Made by a program: the position numbers and the translations under genes. Of a stretch of DNA of 64,000 nucleotides, positions 45,301 through 57,990 are shown piece after piece (position 1 is the stretch's first letter; the number at the start of each line of letters is the position of its first letter). The stretch is from Chrysemys picta bellii (lineage: Eukaryota; Chordata; Testudines; Emydidae). The stretch covers positions 41,964,882 through 42,028,881 of the forward strand of contig NC_088792.1 in NCBI RefSeq assembly GCF_011386835.1, written 5' to 3'. The notes under the pieces were generated by a model. That model was given only the letters and a program-made list of their open reading frames with translations, had not been told where the DNA came from and ran no database searches.

Positions 45301-45977
45301 TCTAGTTGGGGAAGTGAATTCTGGAACACAGTGCCCGCCACTGAGAATGCCCTACCATCAGCCACCAGAGGATTAAATTCAGTTATTTTAGCATAAGTGT
45401 CCAGATTAATTTAAATGCTGTGGCAGCTCACGGGGTTAAACAGTCTGTCAGATTGCTGGATCTCAACCGTCAAAGGCTTTACAGCTCAGCTTAGAATTGC
45501 CTAAGACTACAGTCAGAAACAAATGGAAAGCTGCTGTAGTTGAAGAACTAGTGTGTTGTGTCTGCTGTGGTTAATATGTCAAACGTCTAACCAGATGAAG
45601 GTTGGAAAAAGTGGCTTTGGACATTGATACAACTTGTGACTTGAGAATTTGGAGGGCCCAAAACACTCAGAATTGTGAGTTTCTTGCTTGAGCAAATGCT
45701 CCTAATAGTGGAGCTAAAATTTCTCCTCCACTGACAGCAAGCTTATTCCTTCAACTCAGTAGCCAGGATGCATTTTAGACACCTCACTGCCATCTACTTT
45801 TCAGTTTCAACCAGACAATTGTACCGTAAACAGATCTTATCACCTGAGTCTGATGCAACTGAGATGAAATTGTTCACCATCTGCATTAGGAGGGCACAGC
45901 AGCCTAAGTCATCTTACTGTGTTGCCCACCACCATTGCATTCACACTGAACAGGAACACTGACAAAACAGATCCTTT
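41808..45977. other. no gene seen apart from the CA repeat; palindromic relics
   Basis: Mostly unique-looking. Imperfect palindromes lie near 43493-43530 (GATGTAGCTCCATTGACG / TGATGGAGCTACC) and 44930-45005 (GGTGTAAATTGG / GCCAGTTTACACC). About 45465-45560 weakly resembles the L2 3' UTR (AAAGGCTTTACAGCTCAG ... GAAACAAATGGAAAGC). No coding exon was recognised. Confidence 0.45.
42285..42343. repeat. (CA)n microsatellite, about 29 units
   Basis: An uninterrupted CA dinucleotide run of about 59 bp, likely length-polymorphic. Confidence 0.95.
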
Positions 45978-46250
45978 CATAGAATATCAGGGTTGGAAGG
46001 GACCTCAGGAGGTCATCTAGTCCAACCCCCTGCTCAAAGCAGGACCAATCCCCAACTAAATCATCCCAGCCAGGGCTTTGTCAAGTCTGACCTTAAAAAC
46101 CTCTAAGGAAGGAGATTCCACCACCTCCCTAGGTAATCTATTCCAGTGCTTCACCACCCTACTAGTGAAAAAGTTTTTCCTAATATCCAACCTAAACCTC
46201 CCCCACTGCAACTTGAGACCATTACTCCTTGTTCTGTCTTTCAGCTCCTG
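45978..46250 (-). mobile_element. CR1 LINE, 5'-truncated
   Basis: The minus-strand frame reads [41 protein letters not shown] and [19 protein letters not shown], then the CR1 3' UTR (GGGGGTTGGACTAGATGACC) to ATTCTATGA. The frame is open, so it is fairly young. The join to unrelated sequence is near 46245. Confidence 0.85.
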
Positions 46251-46746
46251 GCACAAGAAATTACTTGGGACAGATGAGCAGTTGTTCCTAACCACTTTGT
46301 GGGACCCCTGCAAATGAAAAAGGCTCAGCCAGCTGTGAACAGCTAGCAATTCAACTAAACGCTGCTGTCAGAAGTTTTTGGTACCGTTGACTACACTGCA
46401 AGAATCAGAGTGTACACATGACCTTTGACCTCTGCTATGAGTAGACACCTGAACAATAAAACCATTGCAGTATCTGGGGCTTAGCTAGACTATACCAGGC
46501 TAAAAAGATCTGAAAATTTTACATGACTTCAAAGTTGTCTTACTCTCACCTTCTCGATAATCATTCTCAAAGAGAAAGTTGGGAGGCAGGGTGAGAATTA
46601 ATAAGATTTCCATCATTGAAAGATTGTTTCTTTACAGGCACTTAAACATTCTAGGTTTAAGAGATGCTGATAATGCCACCCATGAGAGGGTAGGTTAACA
46701 ATCTCAGCCAAAATACATCCCAGGGTCACCCAATTAAATTAATAGG
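46251..46746. other. no gene seen
   Basis: Unique-looking spacer between two LINE 3' ends. Confidence 0.4.
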
Positions 46747-47104
46747 CAGTAGGTTTAAAACAAACAAAAGGAAATACTACTTCACACAATGCACAGTCAA
46801 CCTGTGGAACTCAGTGTGAAGGCCAAAAATCTAGCTAGGTTCAAAAAAGAACTAGATAAATTAATGGAGGACAGGTTCATCAATGGCTATTAGCCAAGAT
46901 ATTCAGGGAAGCAACCCCATGCTCTGGGCATCCCTAAATGTGTGACAGCCAGAAGCTGGGACTGGATGAGAGGGATGATCACTCAGTAATTGCCCTGTTC
47001 TGTTCACACTTTCTGAAGCATCTGGCACTGGCCACTGTCAGAAGACCAGACACAGGTCTAGATGGTGCATTGGTCTGACCCAGTATGGCCATTCTTATGT
47101 TTGT
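46747..47104 (+). mobile_element. CR1/L3-type LINE 3' end
   Basis: TACTTCACACAATGCACAGTCAA...TGTGGAACTC (frame near HSQPVELS), TTCAAAAAAGAACTAGATAA (FKKELDK), then a 3' UTR with GGCTATTAGCCAAGAT, CCCCATGCTCTGGGCATCC and an end at TGACCCAGTATGGCCATTCTTATGT. The same 3' UTR appears in reverse at 63240-63500. Confidence 0.7.
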
Positions 47105-47519
47105 AATCCTGAATTTTCAGATGATTTATAATAGCTGAGTTTGTGGCCCTATAGGTGTAACATGAAAACTGGATATAGCTGAATGGTAACTTGTGGGAAA
47201 CAGAGAAATATTGGGGGTTTTGTTTGTTTGTTCCTCCCCCACCACCCCCAAAGTAGCTGTTTAGATCCTAGAAATATTTTCCCACCCAGATTATGACAGT
47301 TCATAACATACTACAAGTAAAATTTTGGTTTGAAAACAATCTTTATATTGTATTTGTTTATGGTTTCTAGCATAATGGGGGTCTGATTCCCACATGGGGT
47401 CTGTAGGTGCTACTGCAGTACAAATAACACATAATCATATAAACCAATTGCAATTCCCTTTGAGCATTAATCACACATACTTTTTGTTTTTTGTTGAGAA
47501 ACCTTACAAAAACTAAAAG
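47105..47519. other. no gene seen; MIR/L2-tail word
   Basis: GGTGCTACTGCAGTACAAATAACAC near 47406-47430 resembles the end of the ancient MIR/L2-type module. Otherwise nothing. Confidence 0.35.
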
Positions 47520-48202
47520 TAGGCCGGCCATATTTCCTTAAACTGAAAATGGGATGTGTGGAGCTGGCTGGTGGGGGAGCGGAGGACGGGGGACTGTAGG
47601 AGGGGTCACTCCTGGCTGGTGGTACGAAACTCAAGGGGGGGGGTCAGGTGCCCGCCAGCACTCTCCCTAAATGGTGCCCCTACTCGAATGTGGCAGAGGT
47701 TGGCAACTGGAGGCAGACTGGGGAGGGAAAGAAGCCAGCTGAGGCAGCCGGGGGACCAGCCCCAAAGGACAAGGCTGGGGTGGGGGGTCCAGGAACCGCT
47801 CAGGGGGCTGCAGCGGGGGCTGTGCCACACTTGGTGCCCCGGCACAAGCGGATGCTGCAGGACCCAGTTGGGCATTTACCGTTGCCTGGAAGGGCCTGGG
47901 GCCCACGAGTCACGGCTCCATGGCCCAGCTGGAGAAGAATTTGAATTAGGGCCCTGACCACACTGACCTCTAATTGGGCTGCTGAGTGAGCATGTGACAT
48001 CCCAAATGTCACCGCTCGCCCCCCAACATTCCTCCATGCCCCCCTTAGGGGGGCACACCCCACTTTTGGCAAAACTGGGCATTTGTCCCGTTTGCTCTTG
48101 CCAACTGATCAGTTGCCTAGTTTTGCCAAAAAAGTCAGGAGAACAGGGACAGGGCTTAAAATGGGGACTGTCCCAGCCAAAACGGGATGTATAGTCACCC
48201 TA
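47520..48202. mobile_element. TAGG(GTGA)CC-ended element, 683 bp
   Basis: The left end TAGGCCGGCCATATTTCC and right end AGTCACCCTA are diverged mirror termini of the TAGGGTGACC type. AAATGGGATG near the left is mirrored by CGGGATGTA / CCCATTTT-type words near the right. The flanks ACTAAAAG and ACTATAAA match at six of eight positions. The GC-rich interior yields overlapping frames with no domain. Confidence 0.6.
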
Positions 48203-48592
48203 ACTATAAAGATTCTCGCCCCCCTCTTAAGGCTACATTTGAAATGTTCTTCTAGGAATAACCTCACTGATAAAATGTCACTTATCCTTTGCCAGTCCTT
48301 TGATGATTGACATATGGCGCCTTTCAGCCAAAGAACATTCAAAACGATGTGTGCAATCCTGTCCATACTGCTTGGAGCTGTGTGGGCTGTGGGTATGGTA
48401 TGAAAGCCTTTCTACTGGTACACAGCTGGATATTTCAGTGTCGGAGCTCAATGCCCTTCATTGCTACTCCCAAGAGAATCAACGGTTGTCATTGGCTAGC
48501 CCATCTTGCTGACTGCACACACTCTCTCTCGAAATATACACATGCTAGCTGGCTGGAGGACTAGTCGTGCCCACTAGCAGGCAGACCATACC
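48203..48592. other. no gene seen
   Basis: Unique-looking spacer. Confidence 0.4.
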
Positions 48593-48600
48593 CCTTATAG

Positions 48601-49086
48601 AAGTGGTGCCCAAACTTTTCCTATCCGGGACCCCCCTTACCAGTAATGGAAGCTGTCCGCGCCCCCACTCCATCACTGCACAGTTGGCTCAGCAGAGGAG
48701 CTTGGGCTGAAGGCGGAACTGGGGGCAGAACGGGGGATAGGGGAGGAGCTGGGGCTAGAGGCGGAGCTGGCCTGGGGGGCAGAGGGGGAATGAGAGCAGA
48801 GCTGGGCTGGGAGTGGATCGGGGGTGGAGTGGAGCTGCGGCTGGAGCTGGAGCTGGGGGTGGAGCTGGCCTGGGGGGAGAACAGGGAGTGGAGTGGAGTT
48901 GTGGCTGGGCCCGGAGCTGGGCTGGGGGCAGAGCTCAGCTGGGGGTGGAACAAGGGGGGGAGTGGAGCTGCGGCTGGGGCTAGGGCTGGAGCTGGGTGGT
49001 GTTGGCCCAGGCCCCTCTGCACGTCCCCCTGAACCTTCCTCTGTGTCCACCTAGGGAGGCGTGCCCCACTGTTTTGGGGACCACTG
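48601..49086. mobile_element. hAT-type element with G-rich internal repeat, 8-bp TSD
   Basis: CCTTATAG is duplicated exactly at 48593-48600 and 49087-49094. The left end AAGTGGTGCCCAAACTTTT and right end GTTTTGGGGACCACTG are inverted, the first base of the left end having changed from C. About 48700-49005 is a degenerate minisatellite of GGAGCTGG / GGGGCTGGAG / GGCGGAGCTGG words. The purine-rich frames on both strands are compositional. Confidence 0.85.
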
Positions 49087-49330
49087 CCTTATAGCTATGG
49101 TTTACTAACAAGTGTAGTCTCCAGAACCTCCTTTTATTGTTTTCATGAGCATTAGGTAGGAATTCTGTTGAATTGTGTGGGAAGAGGTTAGGCAGACCCT
49201 TTCTTTTCTTTGACCCTCTTGCTCTTGAGGTACAAGGAGCAGAATTTGACCATACATATATTATAGGAATCACTTGCTAAAAGAACGCAGATGCCAGTGG
49301 AGTAAAAATGGATAAGTACTTAGCAGTGAA

Positions 49331-50587
49331 TAGATTCATAGATTCATAGATTCTAGGACTGGAAGGGACCTCGAGAGGTCATCGAGTCCAGTCCCCTTCC
49401 CGCATGGCAGGACCAAATACTGTCTAGACCATCCCTGATAGACATTTATCTAACCTACTCTTAAATATCTCCAGAGATGGAGATTCCACAACCTCCCTAG
49501 GCAATTTATTCCAGTGTTTAACCACCTGACAGTTAGGAACTTTTTCCTAATGTCCAACCTAGACCTCCCTTGCTGCAGTTTAAACCCATTGCTTCTGGTT
49601 CTATCCTTAGAGGCTAAGGTGAACAAGTTTTCTCCCTCCTCCTTATGACACCCTTTTAGATACCTGAAAACTGCTATCATGTCCCCTCTCAGTCTTCTCT
49701 TTTCCAAACTAAACAAACCCAATTCTTTCAGCCTTCCTTTCAGTCATGTTCTCAAGACCTTTAATCATTCTTGTTGCTCTTCTCTGGACCCTTTCCAATT
49801 TCTCCACATCTTTTTTAAAATGCGGTGCCCAGAACTGGACACAATACTCCAGCTGAGGCCTAATCAGAGCAGAGTAGAGCGGAAGAATGACTTCTCGTGT
49901 CTTGCTCACAACACACCTGTTAATACATCCCAGGATCATGTTTGCTTTTTTTGCAACAGCATCACACTGTTGACTCATATTTAGCTTGTGGTCCACTATA
50001 ACCCCTAGATCCCTTTCTGCCGTACTCCTTCCTAGACAGTCTCTTCCCATTCTGTATGTGTGAAACTGATTGTTCCTTCCTAAGTGGAGCACTTTGCATT
50101 TGTCTTTGTTAAACTTCATCCTGTTTAACTCAGACCATTTCTCCAATTTGTCCAGATCATTTTGAATTATGACCCTGTCCTCCAAAGCAGTTGCAATCCC
50201 TCCCAGTTTGGTATCATCCGCAAACTTAATAAGCGTACTTTCTATGCCAATATCTAAATCGTTGATGAAGATATTGAACAGAGCCAGTCCCAAAACAGAC
50301 CCCTGCGGTACCCCACTCGTTACGGATTTCCAGCAGGATTGGGAACCATTAATAACAACTCTCTGAGTACGGTTATCCAGCCAGTTATGCACCCACCTTA
50401 TAGTAGCCCCATCTAAATTGTATTTGCCTAGTTTATCGATAAGAATATCATGCGAGACTGTATCAAATGCCTTACTAAAGTCTAGGTATACCACATCCAC
50501 AGCTTCACCCTTATCCACAAGGCTCGTTATCCTATCAAAGAAAGCTATCAGATTGGTAGCAACAGTACATATCAGATCAGCTTGCAA
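49331..50587 (-). pseudogene. CR1 LINE with readable reverse transcriptase, 5'-truncated
   Basis: The minus-strand frame 50587-49709 (292 codons) shows, in order, YLDFSKAFD (residues 34-42, first catalytic Asp), SGVPQGSVLG (91-100), FADD (122-125, catalytic pair), and PQLEYCVQFW and ERVQRRATRMIKGLE. A frameshift near 49715 leads into [23 protein letters not shown] and [21 protein letters not shown], and a second near 49520 disrupts the VVKHWN region. The 3' UTR ends ATTCATAGATTCATAG-type repeats at about 49331-49354. Family ORF2 also has an N-terminal endonuclease, absent here through 5' truncation. It cannot mobilise itself, but its good preservation suggests recent CR1 activity in the lineage. 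Confidence 0.9.
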
Positions 50588-53500
50588 AAAAATGTATTTA
50601 TCTATTTAAAAGTTATAGAGGGAATTTTTAGGTAGGCAGAACAAAAACTATTTTTGCAAATGACCTCTGCTGGTCAGGAGGTCCTTTGTTTTGGTTTGTT
50701 TCTCATTCAAAGGATGACACCTTCACTAGTACGCTGTCCTCCAACACTGTGCTCAGGCATCAGTTCAGGAAGAAGCTGGAGAGAAAAAGGCTCTGTACTG
50801 CACAATCAACACACTTTCTGTAGTAATTATTGAGGATCCCTGGTGGTTTCCTACCCACCCACTGACCAGCCCTGGCCCGGCTTATCTCACAACATATGAC
50901 AAGATAACATTGTCTGAATCATTACTGCAGTACTGCGATGTTGCTGAAAAAGTTCATAAAGATAATTTCCCCAGCAAATCAGGAGAGATGATGGACTAGC
51001 TGGCAGATCATATAAAAGTTATTAAAATGTACTTTATGAAGTTGTCAGTCAGATTGCATGACTGACTGAATATTGCTAACATTATAGTTGTGAAAATGAA
51101 GTTCCGAGGGCAATAGAACAGCTTCTATGGTAGACTTCTCCAGTGTAACTTGAACAATTGTGCTTCTTAATAAATGTTAATGTGTCCCCCTCTACCTCTT
51201 ATGTAAATTGCTAGGATCGATGTCTAAGCGGCTCACAAAGAAACCTATAATTCAAATAGTGGAACCTTGGGTGTTTAAGTTTATGGCACAGTAGGAAGCC
51301 AGCAGCGCTCCCATACAATTGAAATAATGGATTTCCAAGCTTCATACTTCAATCACAAGCCATTAATTAAAATTGCAGTGCCACTCTAAATTACTATCAC
51401 GTTGCAAAAATAGAATGATGTATTCTTTTTATGGCAAGCCAGAAGCAATATAAAGAGAAAAAAGCCAGTAGCAATTTTAAGATGACAGAAAGGAGATTTG
51501 GGACCATTTAATGACAACAGAGAAGCCAGCAGCAATTTGCAGATGTCAGAGAGAAGATCTGGAACTACTTAATATTAATGCCAGCTGCATATGGGATCCT
51601 CTTCATGGATTGCCACAGTGTAATCCTATTTGAGAAAAACCACCATAAATCTCCCTTCAAGTAGAGTATCAAAAGGCAGCTTCAGTTTTTGCACCATGTG
51701 GTGGTGCCATCAGCTTGCCACAGAGCAGCCTGGAAACTGGGGAGGAAATGAAAACAAAAAAAATGAAGTTTAAATAGTATCTGATTTTATGGTTGCCTTT
51801 CCTCTGTGAAATCTGTAGCCTCTACCAGACAGATGTTTAATGTTAAAAGTGAAAATTCTGAGATGAGCTTAAAATTTCATTTTAATTTAATTTCTTCATA
51901 AAATATTTAGGAACTTCTGGAGCTGTGACCAGGCGAGTGGACCACAAGGAGGCATTTTAATAATGTGGCTGATTTCCTTTTCTTAATTAAGGCCCCAATC
52001 CTTCAACATCCATGCACGCATGGCAATGACTTTAATAGGACTAGCCATGTGCTGACCATTAAACAACTGCTTATGTGTACACAGGATCATGGCCGAAGCC
52101 AGAGAAAGCCACATCTTGTTTAATCACACTCAGAATTCATGGGGACAAAATATACTGGCAAAAAAGTAAAGGAATCCCTTTATTTGAGCTCTTTCCTAAA
52201 TACCCTGTTAACTAAATTGAATTTCTGGTAGTTACCAAAGGGCTTAAAATGTTCAGACATGCTGTTAAACAGACTGTTAGGAAATGAGGCCATACAACTC
52301 CAATAACCACGTCACTAACTAGAACGAATGAATATGCTGTGAGTTGAAACTCAAGTCATCCAAGTGATAGCAGCATTGCTGATTATTTTCTTTATGTAGG
52401 CTCTGATCGTGCAGTGTATTCTGCTAAAAGAGACTTTTGCCTCATTGTGCAGTCCTACTGACTTCAATGGAACTTTGCACTGTCACAGTTACATTGGAGG
52501 ATAAGCCCTTTTAGAATGCTGCAACTTAAAATCTACCCAACTGCTTTAAAAGAATCCAGCACATGATTAAAATTCTTCCTATGGTAAGGGAAAACACCAA
52601 GAGTTAAAATAGAAAGATTAGAAGTTCATAAAACAAAAGGGTGGCTTGAGGATTCCAAATATAGAACTATATTCTATTGCAAATGGTCTTTCACAATTGG
52701 CTCCTTTCCTTGGAACTACTGAATCATTTCCTACTTGGATACATTTACAAATGTCACCTTTTTCCAATCCAATTCTGCCTAGCTGCAGCAATGAAAAATC
52801 AGTTACTCAGTACTGAAGTATAGTGAGAAATGTTGAGTAAAGGCATATACATTGATCTGTGTTCTACCAGAATTAATCCAGCATTTTCCCCACTGGAACA
52901 ATACTAAAACAAAAATGGAATGTGGGTCCTTTTTGCAGTGGAGAATGGAAGCTGGGAAGGAATGTTTCTCTAGGGATTTATATGTGGATGGCTTTTCAGC
53001 AACCTGTGCATCCCAGCAACCTGTATATCCCCGCAAAATTGTTTTCATTTTTTTGAGGGGTGAGGGTGGAAACAAGATCTGATGTTTCATGTAACTTCAA
53101 ATTATTTGCATTCCTGCTTGCCTAAAGCACTTGAGCCATTTCATTTAGCTCTTTCAGTGTGAAAACATGCATCCTTCTTATCTAGTCTCAAATTTTACCG
53201 TGTGTGCTATTTGGACTAAATTATCCATTTTAATATGTCAGAGAGTTGGAAATGTGAGTTAAATATATTGGACTAAATCATGAGATCTGTTAATGAGTAT
53301 AAAGTGGTGGGTGTGTGATCTTAGTGGACATTAAGATCTACACACCAGAGCAGCGACGGGGTAGAAGGCAAAGGCAGAGTCCCACAAGTTGCAGAAACTG
53401 GGGAACCTATCTTCCCCCAACCCTGGTGGCTGAAGTGAGGAGAAGGGATATTTCTGTGTCCCATATGGACAATGGGTGACAAGGCAAGAAAAGAAGTTGA

Positions 53501-55784
53501 GTAAAGCATGTGCCTGGAATAAGACATTTTGTCTATATGCCCTTGGTCTGATCTGTTATCCTGTTGGGGGACCTGGTGTTGGTTAAGGATCCTGTTCTTT
53601 AATTTGGGTTGTTAAATGCATGGTTAGTGGTTAATTAAACATTGGCCACCCATGATCCTCTGCCTTTGCATGCATAACCAGGAGGCGGCTAAATCACACT
53701 GCAGCAGTGGTTCTGGTATAGGTGGTTCCAGCTGGGTATGACTCAAGAAGGGATTGTTAGGGAAGTGGTGTGACTATGTTGTTTAAATTGGAACTAAAGT
53801 GTAGGTATGTGTGTTCATTCAGCTTGTGAGTCCTGAGATAAAGTTAAGATGGGGCTGCTGTACAGGTCAACCCATGTCCCAGTAAAATCCCTGGATGAGC
53901 TGATGTAGTTCCTCACTCCACTGGGGATTCACCACGGCCGATAGTGCTTGGAGGCATTAATACCCACACAGACATGGATATCTTCTGAGTCAGAGTTTAT
54001 AAGTTCTATGGTTTCTGTGCAGATATCTTCGGAGTCAGAGTTTGTAAGCTCTATGCTATGGTTTCTGTCCACACACAAAGCTGCACACTCAAAAGAGGAG
54101 GCCAGAACTCAGACACCTATGCCAATGTGGTTTTTAATATTTGGGAACTTAGACAACTTTATTTTTAAAAGCATTTTGATTCATCTGTAATCTCATTAAG
54201 ACTGTAAACTCTTGGAGGCAGAGACCTTGACTCTGTGTCTGCTTGTAAAAACACCTCATGTGCTATACAAATAACAACAATCATGCCCCTTTAATGGTTT
54301 AATACTCTCCTTTGCCTCTTAGTGTAAAACAGTCATCATGCCATCTAGTGTTTACTTGATCTTACTGATGAATGATGTGCAAGACAGCTACAAATATTAC
54401 TGTATAGGAAGGACAGGACATTATCTTTAAACATTTTCACTATGATTGGTATCTAGAGGAGTTGATTTAACACTGTTACTAGGGATGAAGGGGAAAATGG
54501 GTTGAAATAAAATAAGAACTGAAAACTCCCAAAATTGGCAACCAAGACAAATCTTTTTTTTTTAATTCAGAAAAGTTTAATTAACTTCATTATTTATTAT
54601 TTTTACAAGCCTCTGCTTGTAGTTCATTCCAGAGCAGAAATGCTCCAAGGGGTTCTTCTTACAATGTTCCCCACCCAGACAGACCTGGAAAATACCAGTT
54701 TCACCCCACAAGCAGATATGTTGCTGGATTTATGGGATCGCACAAGGATCTTTATGTGTAGGGGGGCATAAGGTGGGATGTCACTAAGAATGGGAGCCAG
54801 AGGAATCTGAGAGTGAATCAGAGTGGATCCTGAGGAAAAAGAATTAAGGATTATGAAGGGTGAGAGGAACAGGGGTCCAGAGCCTTCAAGATATTTAGGT
54901 GTCTAACTCCCATTGGTACCTAAGTACTTTGGAGGATCTGGGCCTGGGAAAGTCTGTGGCAAGCAGGGGGTAGAATGGGAGATAAATGGGGTGGAGGATG
55001 TAAAGATGAATAGACCTTTGGAAGGTTCAGATACGTTTTGAATATGTCTCCAGATTTTGAGGGCTTGTGAACTGAATCTCTGTAAGGTCTTTTGATTACC
55101 TCATAGTTATGAATCCAGTGCTGGATTCCAGTGCTGCACTTCCAATGGAGCTGTGCAATGTGTTGCTATTAAGTCACTGAGGGTCCTGTTCTGCAAGGTG
55201 TCAAGCACCTTCAATATCTGTAGAAGTCAGTGGAGATTGAGGGTACTGAGCAATCAAGCTCAAACAGGGTCGTTCAGTCTATATTCATAACCCCATAGTA
55301 TCTGCTCTTGGAAACATTCACAGGAAAAGGTTTTTAGTTTGCATGAAAGTTTTGGGGATGGCTGTTCTTTATAGGTGAAATTCAGCCATACGGAGAGGGC
55401 AGGTCCCACTGAAGCTGTCAAAATAGGGTTTAAGTAGAACTTGTGTGATGTGGGCACCCTGTGCAGCCCTTCTCATGGGGCTAATTTTCCACACTATATA
55501 AAACTTGCATTCACATGTGAACAGGAGTATTTACTGTCCATTATTACCTGTATGTTATCAGAGTTCATCAATTCTTGCCTGTTATTCTCTTGTTTAAGAA
55601 GCTGTATCCTTCATAAAATCAGGGAGCAGAAACAATATCATGTGACCACTGACACACCATATATAATGAGCATTAGCCACTCAAAGTAACCAGATTAAGA
55701 GCAATTTCTCACCCTACCTCTCCAATGTATGGAACTAGTCAAAATTTTTCAATTAATTGAAATATCAAATAAAGTGGACACTAC
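50588..55784. other. no gene seen
   Basis: Five kilobases of unique-looking sequence. Minor relics: about 54195-54285 matches the MIR/L2-type 3' module (AGACTGTAAACTCTTGG...), 54885-54950 has TTTAGGTGTCTAACTCCCATTGG palindromic words, and 55190-55260 has a CAAGGTGTCAAGCACC / GGGTACTGAGCA palindrome. No exon was recognised. Confidence 0.5.
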
Positions 55785-57038
55785 TGTGAGGCTACACCCC
55801 ATATTCCTCATAGAGATATTGTTATGATATGAATATGGCATAACTAAGATGTGTTATATGCAAGATGGATCTTGAGAGATATCATTGGAAAGGTTATGAT
55901 TTGCTGAACATGATTATCCTATTTGTATGCATGTATCATTTTTGTATCTGAAATTAGGAATATTGACTATGTATCAATTACAAGTGGGTTTACCCCTGGG
56001 GAAACCCACCAGGCAGAATGCAATCAGTCTGGATGGGCCATTAGGAAGAACAATAGGTCTTTGAAGATGCTAATCTCTCACCTTCCTCGGATGCTACAAA
56101 CAGCCTTTGACTCATGGCTGCTTTGACACCACAGGGTCTTGTGATCATGCCACCTAGTACTGGACTCCATGATAGAATACCAGTATGTTTCCAATGAGGG
56201 GTGCAGGGGAGGAACCACACTGGAAAACAAAGGATTCACGCCAAATGTAAATCCTATTTAAGACAGGAGAATGAGATGATTGGGGTCATTTTTCACTTAA
56301 TTCCCGCCCAGGATGACTGCTTGAAACATCTAAGAAACAAAGACAAACCGGGGAAGGGGGAGGACTCAGTCTGGGCTGGAAAAGGTATCTGGCCTATGAA
56401 AGAAATACCTGGAGTTTTAAGGTGCAAGCAAGAGCAGCTTGTCTTCAAGAACCTCTGCAATCTGCCATAAAACAACATTTAGGATGAGAAATTACGACTT
56501 GTCACCAGTTTCTTTAGTGTATTAAGCTTAGTTTGCGTGTTTGTTTATTTGCTCAGTAATCTGCTTTGATCTGTTTGCTATCCCTTATAATCACTTAAAA
56601 TGTATCTTTTGTAGTTAATAAACTTGTATTTGTTTTCTCTAAACCCAGTTTGTGGAGTTTATAACGGGGGGATGGGGTAGGGAGGAGGAAGCTGTGCATA
56701 TCTTCCTCCACATTGAGGGAGGAAGCAAATTTCAATAAGCTTACACTGTACAGTTCTCTGTGAAGTGCAAGATGATACAATTCTGGGTTTTCACCCCACA
56801 CGGGGTGTGCACTTGATTGCCGGGCAATTCCCTAGCTGAGTCTACCCATGCAGAGCTGATTTCAGTGTCTGTGTCTTTCTGCAGCTGGGTGTGTCCCTTC
56901 CTATGTGTGTGCTGGAGGAGGCTTGAGGGCCTGGCTCAGCAGGACAGTGTAAGGGAGCCCAGGCTGGTGGAACAGGCGGGCTCAGTGGTACCCCAATATA
57001 TCAGCTCGCACCCCAGAGTGGTGGGATAACCCATCACA
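55785..57038 (+). mobile_element. solo retroviral-type LTR, 1.25 kb
   Basis: It begins TGTGAGGCTACACC and ends AACCCATCACA. The flanking bases are ACTAC on the left and ACAAC on the right, a 5-bp TSD with one mismatch. A polyadenylation-type TTAATAAACTTG lies near 56614, with a G-rich downstream part. It shares words with the LTRs at 31890-33268 and 38101-39258. No internal coding region. Confidence 0.7.
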
Positions 57039-57990
57039 ACAACATTTAAAAATATATTTTGTGTCCGCCTAGCTCTATGAACAAACAATAACAAATAATA
57101 TGTCAGCAATCAGGATTAGTGTGGGAACAACTCCAGAGAAAAAAGTGCATTCTTCTGTTAACTTATTCCCAGTAAATAATGCAAACCAGCTCTACCCATC
57201 ATTGGGTTATTGACCAGTAACTCTTTCCTTAATGTGATGAATGGCATATCACTGTTTCCTTCTCCCTTTCTGATAATCTGTTATAATAACAGTAGCTTTT
57301 ATCATAACTTTATCACTGCTCTATTTTCTCCCTCTTCCTTCTCTTACAGTAAAAGCTCTCAAAGGAAGGCTTTGTATCTCAGGAGAAGCCAAATTAACAT
57401 AATCTGCAGCATCTATAAATAGTTCCTCCCGTTCATTAGACTCTTCTACAAGACCTTGGAGCAGCAGAGCAATATTTATTTACCTTTTTTAAGTGCTAGT
57501 AAAATATCCATCCTTTTATAGCATTTTATTTTCCTATTATTATGGCTTTCAAATATTGTTGTGATTATCCTGATCTATTTATCCTGACACTCCTTTTGGA
57601 TATTTTTCAATGATTTCATACAGTTTTAAGTTCTCTTGTTATTACCATACACTCACACATTCCAGTTGAAAGTTAGTTAACACTTTGTTACAGTCTCTTT
57701 ATGACATGTTGGAAGAGCTTTTTCTGAAATGTGGCCTACAGCATTGATGAACTGTTGTGCCTACCAGTTAAATACCCAAGACAATGAAAAGATGCCCCAT
57801 CTAAAGTAAGGAGCGGGTATTGAAGAAATTGTGAAATATCTGTAGAGTAGAAACCAGACATATCTTTATTGTCTTGTGTCTGATAATCCTCCAAGAACAT
57901 GGAGCCTCCTTTACCACCAGACTCCATGTTGCCTCCTTTACTGTTTGAATAAATTTTACTTTGAAGGTTAACCCTCAGAAGAATCCACTT
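57039..57990. other. no gene seen
   Basis: AT-rich spacer. The 5' boundary of the following LTR-like block may lie in its right part but was not located. Confidence 0.4.

Noticed and set aside
48621..49050. Gly/Trp-rich and Pro/Ser-rich frames in the hAT-type element
   Set aside because: Mirror translations of the same purine-rich tandem repeat.
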